A stretch of 64,000 nt of DNA from an uncultured Erysipelotrichaceae bacterium (GTDB lineage: Bacteria > Bacillota_I > Bacilli_A > Erysipelotrichales > Erysipelotrichaceae). Below, one piece after another: positions 53,385-61,325 of the stretch (position 1 is its first letter; the number at the start of each line of letters is the position of its first letter). The stretch is taken from the NCBI GenBank assembly GCA_947569705.1, contig CANOSP010000004.1, positions 54,031 through 118,030 on the forward strand. Direction: 5' to 3'. The translations under genes were made by a program, and so were the position numbers. The notes beneath the pieces were generated by a model. That model had not been told where the DNA came from, did no database searches, and saw only the letters and a list, made by a program, of their open reading frames with translations.

Positions 53385-53853
53385 GCCGATTATCGCAACG
53401 CATCCGAAAGGCATGATTCTCGGATCGATGCCGAGTGTTACTTCTTTGGCAAAGCAGGAGTATTACGGCTATCGGCATAATCGCTTTTGGAAAATAATGA
53501 GTGCATACTTTCAAACGGAATTATCGGATTATCAGGCAAAGCAGAAATGCATCAGAGCCAATCATTTGATTTTATGGGATGTGATCGCATCTTGTGAGCG
53601 TGAGGGATCTTTAGATTCCGCTATTCATGATGTTGTATGTAATGATGTAGCTTCCTTAATTCACACTTATGATACTGTTCAACTGATTTTATGTAACGGT
53701 AAAAAAAGTTATGATTTGTATCAACGGCATATTCGGCCGAATGTGAATATTGAATGTATTTGCTTACCGAGTACAAGCAATGCGAATCGTACGATCAAAG
53801 AAGAAGATTTATTCACAAAATGGTTCGAGCAATTAGATCGAATCTGTAAGTGA
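53365..53853 (+). CDS. Hypoxanthine/uracil-DNA glycosylase family protein
   Basis: Base-excision repair enzyme of the uracil-DNA glycosylase superfamily, 162 aa, matching the DNA-deoxyinosine glycosylase branch. The motif GMILGSMPSVTSLAKQEYYG sits at residues 16-35, YRHNRFWKIM follows, and the C-terminal CLPSTSNANR is the second active-site block. The start is a TTG at 53365 with GGAG six bases upstream, inside rimO, so translation is coupled to rimO. The exact base removed (hypoxanthine or uracil) is inference. Confidence 0.88.
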   Translation: MSLSSFRPIIATHPKGMILGSMPSVTSLAKQEYYGYRHNRFWKIMSAYFQTELSDYQAKQKCIRANHLILWDVIASCEREGSLDSAIHDVVCNDVASLIHTYDTVQLILCNGKKSYDLYQRHIRPNVNIECICLPSTSNANRTIKEEDLFTKWFEQLDRICK

Positions 53854-53865
53854 CAGAGGTGGAGC

Positions 53866-55146
53866 ATGTTAAAGTGGTTGAAAAAGGGTTGGGGCATTAT
53901 CCTCATTTTAATCATCAGTGTGATTGGCGCACTGATTTATCAATATGAAAATGATAAAATAAGTGTGAAAAGGGATCAGTTTCGCTTTGAATACGGTTCT
54001 GAAATTCCTTATACAAGTGATGCGTATTTTAATTATTCCGATCGATATGAAACAGTTACCTTTGATAAAGCATTATTTGCGATGAAAGACATCGGAAGCT
54101 ATGAAGTAAAAGTAAGTTTTGCACAAAAGGAATATACACTTCTACTTGAAATTGTCGATGAAAGCGCACCGATCATTCAATTTAACGAAGATCAGGCTAC
54201 GATTTATCGTTATCAAAATCAGCTGTACGGCGATTTTTACAGCGTTACCGACAACAGTACAGTCGAACATGAAATGCAACTGAAGGAACAAGCAGAGGGA
54301 GCTTCTGAGATATGTGTCACTGCGATCGATGCTTATCAGAATAAGGCGACGGAGTGTAAGGTGATGCAGGCAGAAGTAAAGGATCTTCATCTTGTTTCCA
54401 TTCCAAAGGTGAATAGCGTTGAAGAATTGGTGAATGCCTTTCTTACGGAAAAAAGGTTGAATAAGAATAGCTTTGCTTTCTTTTATGAATCGTTTGACGA
54501 TCAGGAGTCGTATCTTTATAATTCCGATCGTTTGATCAATGCGGCAAGTACGATAAAGGTTCCGTTAAATATGCTGTATGAAGATGCTTATGCGAAGCAG
54601 AAAATGCGACCGGATCAAACGATTTCTCTGCGCCAAAGCGACATTGAAGCAGGGGGCGGCTATACGAGTCAGAATCGATTGAATACACCGCTGACTTATG
54701 CTTATCTTCAGGAACAAAGTATTGTGTTCAGTGATAACACGGCAACGAATATGTTGGTGCGTGCATTGGGCGGTTTCTCGGTATTTCGCAAACAGCTTGC
54801 ACAGTACAGTGATGCAAAGCTACCGCAGGCATTCTACAGTCAAAATGTTATCACGGCAGAATATATGGCAGATGTGATGCGCACGCTTTATCAGGGAAGG
54901 GAGCGCTATGAAAATCTGACTGTACATATGAAGTCGGCAAGTAAGGATGAGTACTTGCAGGCAAGCACTGATGTGTTTGAAGTTGCGCAGAAATACGGAT
55001 CTTTTGAGGAAGTACTGCATACGGTAGGGATTGTTTATACACCCAAGCCTTATATTGTCGGTATTTTTACAATGAATCGTGAGGACGGCGCAACCATCAT
55101 TAAGGAATTAAATGAATGGCTGATCGCATATCAGCTTCAAAAATAA
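53866..55146 (+). CDS. Membrane-anchored class A beta-lactamase-fold serine hydrolase
   Basis: Surface protein of 426 aa. An N-terminal membrane segment (about residues 9-26) and an Ig-like region (about 40-170) precede a beta-lactamase/transpeptidase-like domain. The nucleophile motif is STIK (Ser228, Lys231) and the second is SDN (289-291). The third, normally KTG, reads KYG (376-378). The missing Thr argues against a classical beta-lactamase; a peptidoglycan-related hydrolase or a penicillin-recognising protein is more likely. The gene follows the glycosylase by 12 bases and is probably on the rimO transcript. Confidence 0.82.
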   Translation: MLKWLKKGWGIILILIISVIGALIYQYENDKISVKRDQFRFEYGSEIPYTSDAYFNYSDRYETVTFDKALFAMKDIGSYEVKVSFAQKEYTLLLEIVDESAPIIQFNEDQATIYRYQNQLYGDFYSVTDNSTVEHEMQLKEQAEGASEICVTAIDAYQNKATECKVMQAEVKDLHLVSIPKVNSVEELVNAFLTEKRLNKNSFAFFYESFDDQESYLYNSDRLINAASTIKVPLNMLYEDAYAKQKMRPDQTISLRQSDIEAGGGYTSQNRLNTPLTYAYLQEQSIVFSDNTATNMLVRALGGFSVFRKQLAQYSDAKLPQAFYSQNVITAEYMADVMRTLYQGRERYENLTVHMKSASKDEYLQASTDVFEVAQKYGSFEEVLHTVGIVYTPKPYIVGIFTMNREDGATIIKELNEWLIAYQLQK

Positions 55147-55178
55147 GCAATTTGTTTCAGTGATGAGTGATGTAAAAA

Positions 55179-55188
55179 GTGGTATACT
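55179..55188 (+). promoter_or_regulatory. Extended -10 promoter of pepA-type gene
   Basis: TG-G-TATACT lies at 55180-55188, the same form as the trxA promoter, 29 bases before the start codon. Confidence 0.55.
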
Positions 55189-55216
55189 ATACAAGAATGA
55201 ATAAAGGAGGATGTTT

Positions 55217-56626
55217 ATGAAACAGGCAGAATATAAGTGTCTGATTGATTGCACAAGAGATGCGATCGTACCGATTTATGAGGAAGATACGCTGTGCGAA
55301 GGAATTTCACAGCATTTGGATTATGATATTCAATCTTTGGTTGATGCAAAGTTGGGAAAGGTTACAGTTGTTCATACCTTAGGAAAACTGCCGTGTAAGC
55401 GCATTTTATTTTTAGGAATGGGTAAAAAAGCAGAAATGACGACAAAGCGTATGCGTGAGGCGTTTGGAAAGCTGCCGGCTTATGCACAGGCTCCGATGTC
55501 TTTGATTGTGAAGCGAGCAGTTTGCGATCATGTTGATCTGCATCAAGCGGCAAGCTTATTTGCGGAAAGCTATGAATTGGCAATCTATAAAGAAACGAAA
55601 ATGCACAGTGAGGATGAATGCGCGACTAATTTTGATGCGGATATTGTGGCCGACGAGGATGTCAGCGCCGATATACAGCGCGGTTTGAATTATGCATACG
55701 GAATCAATCACGCAAAAGATATGGCAAATACTCCGGCGAACTATATGACACCGAAGCATTTATGTGAGGAAGCTGCAGATTTGGCAAAGCGTTATTCCTT
55801 GGAATGCGATATTTTGGATAAAGCAGCATTGCAAAAATTGAATGCAGGCGGTATTTTGGCAGTAAATCAGGGCAGTGATCAGGACCCGTATCTGATCGTT
55901 TTAAAGTATCAGGGTGCCGGTGCGAATGATCCTTATACAGCTTTGATCGGCAAAGGACTGACCTTCGATGCCGGCGGTTATAATATCAAAAGCGACAGCT
56001 ACGGCATGAAGTTTGATATGTGCGGCGGCGCAGATGTGTTGGGCGCAATGGAAATTATTGTCGCAAACGGTTTTGCACAAAATGTTGTTGCGTTAGTTCC
56101 CACAACTGAAAATCTAATTAACGGCAAGGCGTATAAGCCGCAGGATGTAATTACCACAATGTCTGATTTAAGTGTAGAAATAGTAAATACGGATGCCGAA
56201 GGACGCTTGATTTTATGTGATGCGATTACATACGCACAGACTCATTTGGCAAATGTAAAGCGTATTGTGGATGTGGCTACCTTAACCGGAGCATGTGCCA
56301 GAGCCTTAGGAAATGTTTATACCGGCGTTTTTACCAATGATGAAGCCTTTTACGAGGAATTTCAAAAAGCGCTGCAAGAAAGCGATGAAAAAGGGTGGCG
56401 ATTACCTTTGGATGAGGCTTATCATGAAATATTGAAATCCAACAGCGCCGATTTAAAAAATGTCGGAAAAGGCGGCGGCGGAGCCAGTGTTGCCGCATGC
56501 TTCCTTGAGCGTTTTGTACAAAAGGGTATTGCGTGGATTCATTTGGATATAGCGGGTGTTGCCGATGACCCAAACAGCGGCGCAACCGGCGCAATGGTAC
56601 GTACACTGGCAAACCTATGTAAATAA
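55217..56626 (+). CDS. pepA: Leucyl aminopeptidase (M17 family)
   Basis: Cytosolic di-zinc aminopeptidase of 469 aa. The metal and catalytic residues lie in IGKGLTFDAGGYNIKS (about residue 247), MCGGADVLGAM and the signature NTDAEGRLIL (about 325). The N-terminal domain is of the usual short Gram-positive type. I chose ATG 55217 with AAGGAGG six bases upstream; ATG 55211 abuts that site. A strong terminator follows. Confidence 0.94.
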   Translation: MKQAEYKCLIDCTRDAIVPIYEEDTLCEGISQHLDYDIQSLVDAKLGKVTVVHTLGKLPCKRILFLGMGKKAEMTTKRMREAFGKLPAYAQAPMSLIVKRAVCDHVDLHQAASLFAESYELAIYKETKMHSEDECATNFDADIVADEDVSADIQRGLNYAYGINHAKDMANTPANYMTPKHLCEEAADLAKRYSLECDILDKAALQKLNAGGILAVNQGSDQDPYLIVLKYQGAGANDPYTALIGKGLTFDAGGYNIKSDSYGMKFDMCGGADVLGAMEIIVANGFAQNVVALVPTTENLINGKAYKPQDVITTMSDLSVEIVNTDAEGRLILCDAITYAQTHLANVKRIVDVATLTGACARALGNVYTGVFTNDEAFYEEFQKALQESDEKGWRLPLDEAYHEILKSNSADLKNVGKGGGGASVAACFLERFVQKGIAWIHLDIAGVADDPNSGATGAMVRTLANLCK

Positions 56627-56661
56627 TAATGAGTCATAATCTCTGCTCATTTCATTACTTA

Positions 56662-56695
56662 CCCACCTTATGAGTTATAAAGGTGGGATTTTTTC
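56662..56695 (+). terminator. Terminator of pepA-type gene
   Basis: CCCACCTT (56662-56669) and AAGGTGGG (56680-56687) form a perfect stem with a ten-base loop and a T run. Confidence 0.92.
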
Positions 56696-56873
56696 TATTA
56701 ATTCTTTAAAAGATATTGCATGATAAAGGGGAATAAACTGAATTTTACATTTGAGATAATGTTATTTTTTATTTATGGTACGAAAAAACAACCGATTTGC
56801 ATCGATTATTTTTTTAATTGTTTATTTGAATACTGTGTAGTTGTTCTTTATACCACATAGTATAAAGCGGAAA

Positions 56874-57086
56874 TTATCGCTCTTTTTGATGAATCAATTT
56901 GTTGATGTCAGGTCGAAGTGATTCATCTATGTCTAACAATTCCAATACTTCATCCACTGTTTGATTAGTTTTTTTCATTAAAGTGATAAAATTTTTTGCC
57001 ATTCCCCTTGATATACCCTTGGCAATACCGCGAGACATTCCTTTTTTAAAACCATCGTCGATAAAGACTTGCGACAAGTTACACAT
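56874..57086 (-). CDS. C-terminal remnant of an Rpn-type (PD-(D/E)XK) transposase-like protein
   Basis: Frame of 70 aa. The sequence FKKGMSRGIAKGISRGMAKN, a repeat of G-[MI]-[SA]-[RK]-G, followed by TVDEVLELLDIDE, is the usual tail of Rpn/PD-(D/E)XK family recombination-promoting proteins; their N-terminal nuclease domain is absent here. GGAGGTTGAGGGT lies upstream, so it may still be translated. It could be a free-standing short form such as those made from internal starts of rpn genes, or simply a remnant. Confidence 0.6.
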   Translation of the reverse strand: MCNLSQVFIDDGFKKGMSRGIAKGISRGMAKNFITLMKKTNQTVDEVLELLDIDESLRPDINKLIHQKER

Positions 57087-57112
57087 ACCCTCAACCTCCT
57101 AGTATGATCACA

Positions 57113-58045
57113 TTATTTTTCAATGCATTCTTTAGCACTTTTATCCGTTCGGATACCGCGACAAACCGGCTGCCGCAGTCCGCCCTGAGCGGTATGTTCC
57201 ATAAATGCGACTACACAAACAAGTTTTGGTTTGAGCCAAACGGCATGTTCATTACCGTCCGGAATTTCAGCAAACGGACATTTTCCTTTTACCGGCGCAT
57301 GTTCTTTAAAAAAGCGATAAGAGGCACCCATGGTCACATGACCTTTATAGATCCAGTGAGGATGTCGATACTGACCCAGTACAAATGATAAAATCCCTTT
57401 TTCCTTTTCTATATAACCGCATATTACATAATCGTCTTCTATCCAGTTTTTACATTTGATCCAGTCTTTGGTTCGTTTACCGAGCTGATAGATGCTGTCC
57501 TTGCGTTTTGCGACAATTCCTTCCAAGGCTTGCTTTGCGGTCAGCTCAAATAATGAAATTCCGTCTTCTTCAATATATCTTGATATTGCAAAACGCTGAT
57601 CCTCTTTCTTGATAATCCTTTTTAAGCGCTGTTTTCGTTTCATTAACGGTTCATTTGTGACGAAGCAGTCTTTATCATATAAAATATCAAATGCCGTAAA
57701 GCCGGCAGGCATACGTTTCGCAGCCATTTGTATCTTAAACGGATCACTCAACATGGATCGCTGTTGAGACGCAAAGAAATCGACGTGTTGATCATGGTAC
57801 ACGAATAATTCACCGTCTAGGATACAGCGATGTTTTACATAGGTATGTAAATATTGCAGCTCGGGGAATTTATATTGCAGCGAAAGTCTTCGCTTATTCA
57901 CAATCTGCGTATCGAAATCCAAGTAAACAAGCGCTCGGGTACCGTCAAGCTTTAATTCATAAATATAATCTTTATCATTAAAGGCAGGTTTTTCTATCGC
58001 AATTAACATCGGTTCTAATGTTTTATCAATAAAGGGATCTTTCAT
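57113..58045 (-). CDS. ligD: ATP-dependent DNA ligase, LigD ligase-domain type
   Basis: DNA ligase of 310 aa for non-homologous end joining. The adenylated lysine motif is ELKLDGTRAL near residue 30, followed by LDGELFVY, FTAFDILYDKD, EGIVAKRKDSIYQLGKRTKDWIKCK, and an OB-fold domain. The polymerase and phosphoesterase domains of full LigD are absent, so this is the ligase module alone. I chose ATG 58045; it overlaps nothing and stands one base from the ku stop (TGATATG), showing tight coupling. A longer frame would start inside ku. Confidence 0.93.
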   Translation of the reverse strand: MKDPFIDKTLEPMLIAIEKPAFNDKDYIYELKLDGTRALVYLDFDTQIVNKRRLSLQYKFPELQYLHTYVKHRCILDGELFVYHDQHVDFFASQQRSMLSDPFKIQMAAKRMPAGFTAFDILYDKDCFVTNEPLMKRKQRLKRIIKKEDQRFAISRYIEEDGISLFELTAKQALEGIVAKRKDSIYQLGKRTKDWIKCKNWIEDDYVICGYIEKEKGILSFVLGQYRHPHWIYKGHVTMGASYRFFKEHAPVKGKCPFAEIPDGNEHAVWLKPKLVCVVAFMEHTAQGGLRQPVCRGIRTDKSAKECIEK

Positions 58046-58046
58046 A

Positions 58047-58838
58047 TCAATGCCTGATTGAACGCTTGCTTGTTCCGCCTTTTTTCTGCAAGGCAACGCT
58101 TTGTTTCAATGCATCCATTAAATCCGCAATACCGCTTTCCTTTGCTTCCTGAGGAACACTGATGGATTCGCCTTCAATTTTCTGTCGTATTGCACTCATT
58201 AAACGTTCCTGATATTCATCATTATATTCACGCGGATCGTAAGGGGAACTCATCGCCTTGATCAACTGACCGGCAATTTTTAACTCTTTCGGCTGTACTT
58301 CGGGATGACTGAATGCTTTTGGAATATCTACGACTTCATCATGGTAAAAAAGGGTTTTTATCACAATGCTTTGTTGCTTCGGACATAGTGCTAACAGTGT
58401 TTCCTTTGTTCCCAGCACTGTTTTTGCGATTGCTACTTTACCTTCTTGTTCCATTGTCAGTCTCAGAAGTTCATAAGCTTTTTCACTTCCCGAATCGGGT
58501 ATTGCATAATAATTTTTTTCAAAGTAAATATCGTCAATTTCATCAATATCACAGAATTGTAAAATATGAATTGTTTTATCTTTTTCGCTTTTGATTGCTT
58601 CCAGTTCTTCATTAGTCATAATGACATATTTATCTTTTTCATACTGGTATCCCTTTACAATATCTTCTGCCTTCAACTCTTTTTCACAATTACCGCAGTA
58701 TTTTTTGTAATGAACTCGCTGCTTGCTTTGTTTACAGAGTTGATTAAATGCAATATCATGCTCTCTGATCGTGCGATACAGCGAAACCGGTATATGTACC
58801 AATCCGAAAGAAATTGCGCCTTTATGTGCGACTGCCAT
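58047..58838 (-). CDS. ku: DNA end-binding protein Ku
   Basis: Homodimeric Ku ring that binds double-strand ends and recruits the ligase, 263 aa. The N terminus AHKGAISFGLVHIPVSLY is the family signature, and VHYKKYCGNCEKEL supplies the expected central block; the C-terminal tail is basic (KKGGTSKRSIRH). It is upstream of and coupled with the ligase gene, making a two-gene end-joining unit. Such systems often serve dormant or slowly growing cells, which is an inference. Confidence 0.95.
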   Translation of the reverse strand: MAVAHKGAISFGLVHIPVSLYRTIREHDIAFNQLCKQSKQRVHYKKYCGNCEKELKAEDIVKGYQYEKDKYVIMTNEELEAIKSEKDKTIHILQFCDIDEIDDIYFEKNYYAIPDSGSEKAYELLRLTMEQEGKVAIAKTVLGTKETLLALCPKQQSIVIKTLFYHDEVVDIPKAFSHPEVQPKELKIAGQLIKAMSSPYDPREYNDEYQERLMSAIRQKIEGESISVPQEAKESGIADLMDALKQSVALQKKGGTSKRSIRH

Positions 58839-58902
58839 AGAATCACCTCGTTAGTGTTAGTATGACAACAGTTGTTTTTCTTATACTGATTACAAAATCA
58901 AT

Positions 58903-58927
58903 AAAAATGGAATGCGTTTTGCATTCC
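58903..58927 (-). terminator. Terminator of the membrane protein gene
   Basis: GGAATGC and GCATTCC pair perfectly around five bases, with TTTTT after the stem on the minus strand. Confidence 0.8.
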
Positions 58928-58933
58928 GGTTAA

Positions 58934-59542
58934 TTATATATCCTCTTCTACTACATGGTATTGCAGGTAATACATATACAGTACTTCATAGATCCATAAA
59001 TAGATAATAAAGAAAATATTAGAATAGTAACAGATCAATCCGACAATGACGAATATAATAATATCGCCGTATTGATATAAAGGTGTCAAAGGTAATTTGC
59101 GCGCATGCTTGATTTTTAAATAAAGCAGACATAATGAAGCGGCAGCGCATATACCAAGCATCCAATCGGGACTTGCGCCTTTATCATAAGTTGTGGCAAT
59201 AATGATCAAGACAGAAAATGCGACAATCGCAAATAATCCTAAATAAGAAACACGATCACATGCTTTCATAGAACGATCATATCCCTCATGCCATTTTTTA
59301 TATTTCTTGCATTGATCTGTGACCCATTTCTTTTTATTTTTACGTGTAAACGTGTCAATATCAGTTGCTTGATCTTGTGCTTCTTTCATCAGTGAAATAC
59401 TTTTGCGAATAAAAAAGTTGACTTCACTTTTTGTATAAGCATCGTCTTGAACGGTTTCACAGAGCTGTTGATAAAGCGCAGCGTATTCACCTTGTAAAGC
59501 GGAAGCCTTGCGCTCTGTTCTTTTATTAATTTTGTATTTCAT
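58934..59542 (-). CDS. Membrane protein of unknown function
   Basis: Protein of 202 aa. A charged N-terminal half (about 1-95) with coiled-coil character is followed by four hydrophobic segments (about 98-117, 127-142, 158-172, 174-193) and an acidic C terminus (VVEEDI). I recognise no family. A terminator follows, and the gene diverges from the DUF1836-DegV operon. Confidence 0.75.
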   Translation of the reverse strand: MKYKINKRTERKASALQGEYAALYQQLCETVQDDAYTKSEVNFFIRKSISLMKEAQDQATDIDTFTRKNKKKWVTDQCKKYKKWHEGYDRSMKACDRVSYLGLFAIVAFSVLIIIATTYDKGASPDWMLGICAAASLCLLYLKIKHARKLPLTPLYQYGDIIIFVIVGLICYYSNIFFIIYLWIYEVLYMYYLQYHVVEEDI

Positions 59543-59700
59543 ATTATCGACCTCATATTCCTACTTATTTTATCATAAAATGATGTTAAAAGAAAAGAGG
59601 CGCCTGCAAGTTTCTGTGATTTGCCGAAGGAAAATACTGTGTTTTTTGTTTCAATATCGATTTTTTAATTCGGAAGCTAAAGATTATGATAATTTACATA

Positions 59701-59748
59701 TCTAGTTATTAAAACTAGATTGACTAATTAATGTAATTAGTTTATACT
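59701..59748 (+). promoter_or_regulatory. Promoter with two perfect palindromes upstream of DUF1836-degV
   Basis: TTGACT (59720-59725) and TATACT (59743-59748) are 17 bp apart. Between them lies CTAATTA-ATG-TAATTAG (59724-59740), and just upstream TCTAGTT-ATTAA-AACTAGA (59701-59719). Both are perfect seven-pair palindromes with related half-sites, which suggests a repressor dimer binding twice. Confidence 0.8.
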
Positions 59749-59769
59749 ATAGATAACGGAGATGATGCG

Positions 59770-60333
59770 ATGAATGAGAAGGAACTCGATCAGCTGAAAA
59801 TATTTGCTCATCATTTAAGTGAATATCGATTGCCGAGATGGGAAGAATTACCTGATTTTGATATTTATATGGATCAGGTGATCACCTTGATTGAACGCTA
59901 TTTGAATATCTTAAATGACGGTAAGCAACAACTGATTACAAGTGCGATGGTAAATAATTATGTTAAACTGAAGCTGATTCCCAAGCCGATTAAGAAAAAA
60001 TATAATAAAGAGCATATAGCCTATTTAATAGCGATTACTTTATTAAAACAGATCTTAACGATCAGTGAGGTAAGAGACGGTATTTCTTATCAGGCGAAAA
60101 TCAGCGGCACGCATATCGCATATAATCTGTATTGTGAGGAACAGGAAAAAGCATTCCATAATTGTGCCGTACAAATAATGAAAAATGCGAAATTATCAAT
60201 GCAGGAGGATATAGAATACGATGCAATGGTAGTGAAGATGGCTGCACAGGCTTTGGCACAAAAGCTGGTAGCACAAAAAATAGTGTATATTCAAAGAGAT
60301 ACCAACGGAAAGGAAAAAGAACATGAAAAGTGA
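59770..60333 (+). CDS. DUF1836 protein, probable regulator of the degV gene
   Basis: Soluble protein of 187 aa matching DUF1836. The conserved early block is RLPRWEELPDFDIYMDQVI, and TSAMVNNYVKLKLIPKP with KKYNKEHIAYLIAITLLKQ forms a MerR-like helix-turn-helix. Proteins of this family commonly sit beside degV. It overlaps the degV gene by 11 bases. Because its promoter carries paired palindromes, autoregulation is a fair inference. Confidence 0.85.
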   Translation: MNEKELDQLKIFAHHLSEYRLPRWEELPDFDIYMDQVITLIERYLNILNDGKQQLITSAMVNNYVKLKLIPKPIKKKYNKEHIAYLIAITLLKQILTISEVRDGISYQAKISGTHIAYNLYCEEQEKAFHNCAVQIMKNAKLSMQEDIEYDAMVVKMAAQALAQKLVAQKIVYIQRDTNGKEKEHEK

Positions 60334-61195
60334 AAACAAGGAAAAGATTGCGATTTTAACCGACAGCTGTTGTGATGTACCGAAAGAGTTGGCAGAACGA
60401 TACCATATGTATGTACTGCCGCTGAAAATTGTCTATAAAGATAATGAGTATTTAGACGGTGTTGATATTTCACCGCAAGCGGTTTATGATCGACTCAAGG
60501 AAGAAATTCCGACGACTTCGCTTCCGAGCGGTGATGTATTTCTTCAAACATTGGATCGGATCAAAGCGGATGGCTTTGAGAAGGTGATTGCGGTTACTTT
60601 ATCAAGCGGCTTAAGCGGTACAAATAATATGCTTCATTTGATTGCCGAGGATTATGAAGGACTTGAAATCTATATTTTTGATACTAAAAATATTGCGATT
60701 GCGGCAGGTTTTCATGCGATTCAGGCAGCTCGTTATTTAGAAAACGGCAATAGCTTCACCGAAATTCAAAGAAAGCTGGAACAAGATCTTGTAAATTCTA
60801 AGGTTTTCTTTGTCGTTGAAACCTTGGAATATCTTCAAAAAGGCGGCAGAATCGGTTTAGTCGCATCATTATTCGGCAATGCGCTGAATTTAAAGCCGGT
60901 GATTTCCTGTAATGAGGAAGGTGTTTATTACACGGTGACGAAAGTGCGAGGTCGTAAGCAATCAATCACTCGTGTGATGGATTTGGCATTAAAATTCGCA
61001 GAAGGGCATAAACGCATTAATGTGGCAGTCTGCCACGGCGGTGCTCCTGAGGAAGTCAAAGCGGTTGAGGCTGCGATTAAAGAACAGTTACCCGACCATG
61101 AAATCTTTGTCAGCGGACAGATTTCTCCGGTGTTGGGGGTTCATACCGGTCCCGGTTTAATCGGCATCGGCATTGAAATCTTATCTGAAGATTAG
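60323..61195 (+). CDS. DegV-family fatty-acid-binding protein
   Basis: Protein of 290 aa of the DegV/FakB type, which binds a fatty acid and presents it to the FakA kinase for entry into phospholipid synthesis. The N terminus AILTDSCCDVPKELAE, the stretch PTTSLPSGDVFL, and TLSSGLSGTNNM are family blocks, and the C-terminal GPGLIGIG is conserved. A FakA (DAK-like) gene is not in the window. It is co-transcribed with the DUF1836 gene and followed by a terminator. Confidence 0.92.
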   Translation: MKSENKEKIAILTDSCCDVPKELAERYHMYVLPLKIVYKDNEYLDGVDISPQAVYDRLKEEIPTTSLPSGDVFLQTLDRIKADGFEKVIAVTLSSGLSGTNNMLHLIAEDYEGLEIYIFDTKNIAIAAGFHAIQAARYLENGNSFTEIQRKLEQDLVNSKVFFVVETLEYLQKGGRIGLVASLFGNALNLKPVISCNEEGVYYTVTKVRGRKQSITRVMDLALKFAEGHKRINVAVCHGGAPEEVKAVEAAIKEQLPDHEIFVSGQISPVLGVHTGPGLIGIGIEILSED

Positions 61196-61219
61196 GCGTG
61201 ATTAAGTCACGCTTTTTTT
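61196..61219 (+). terminator. Terminator of degV operon
   Basis: GCGTGA and TCACGC pair around TTAAG, followed by seven T; it begins at the base after the stop codon. Confidence 0.92.
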
Positions 61220-61271
61220 ATGCAGTTTCTATAGCTTTCAAAGCTAAAAAATAAAAAATGATAAAAATATA

Positions 61272-61299
61272 TTTACATTTGTGATTTTTAAGCTATAAT
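61272..61299 (+). promoter_or_regulatory. Promoter of sigma factor 2
   Basis: TTTACA (61272-61277) and TATAAT (61294-61299) are 16 bp apart, a housekeeping promoter. No GAAC motif is present, so the sigma gene does not seem to be autoregulated. Confidence 0.75.
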
Positions 61300-61325
61300 G
61301 AAAAAAGAGAAAGAGGTTGATATCA

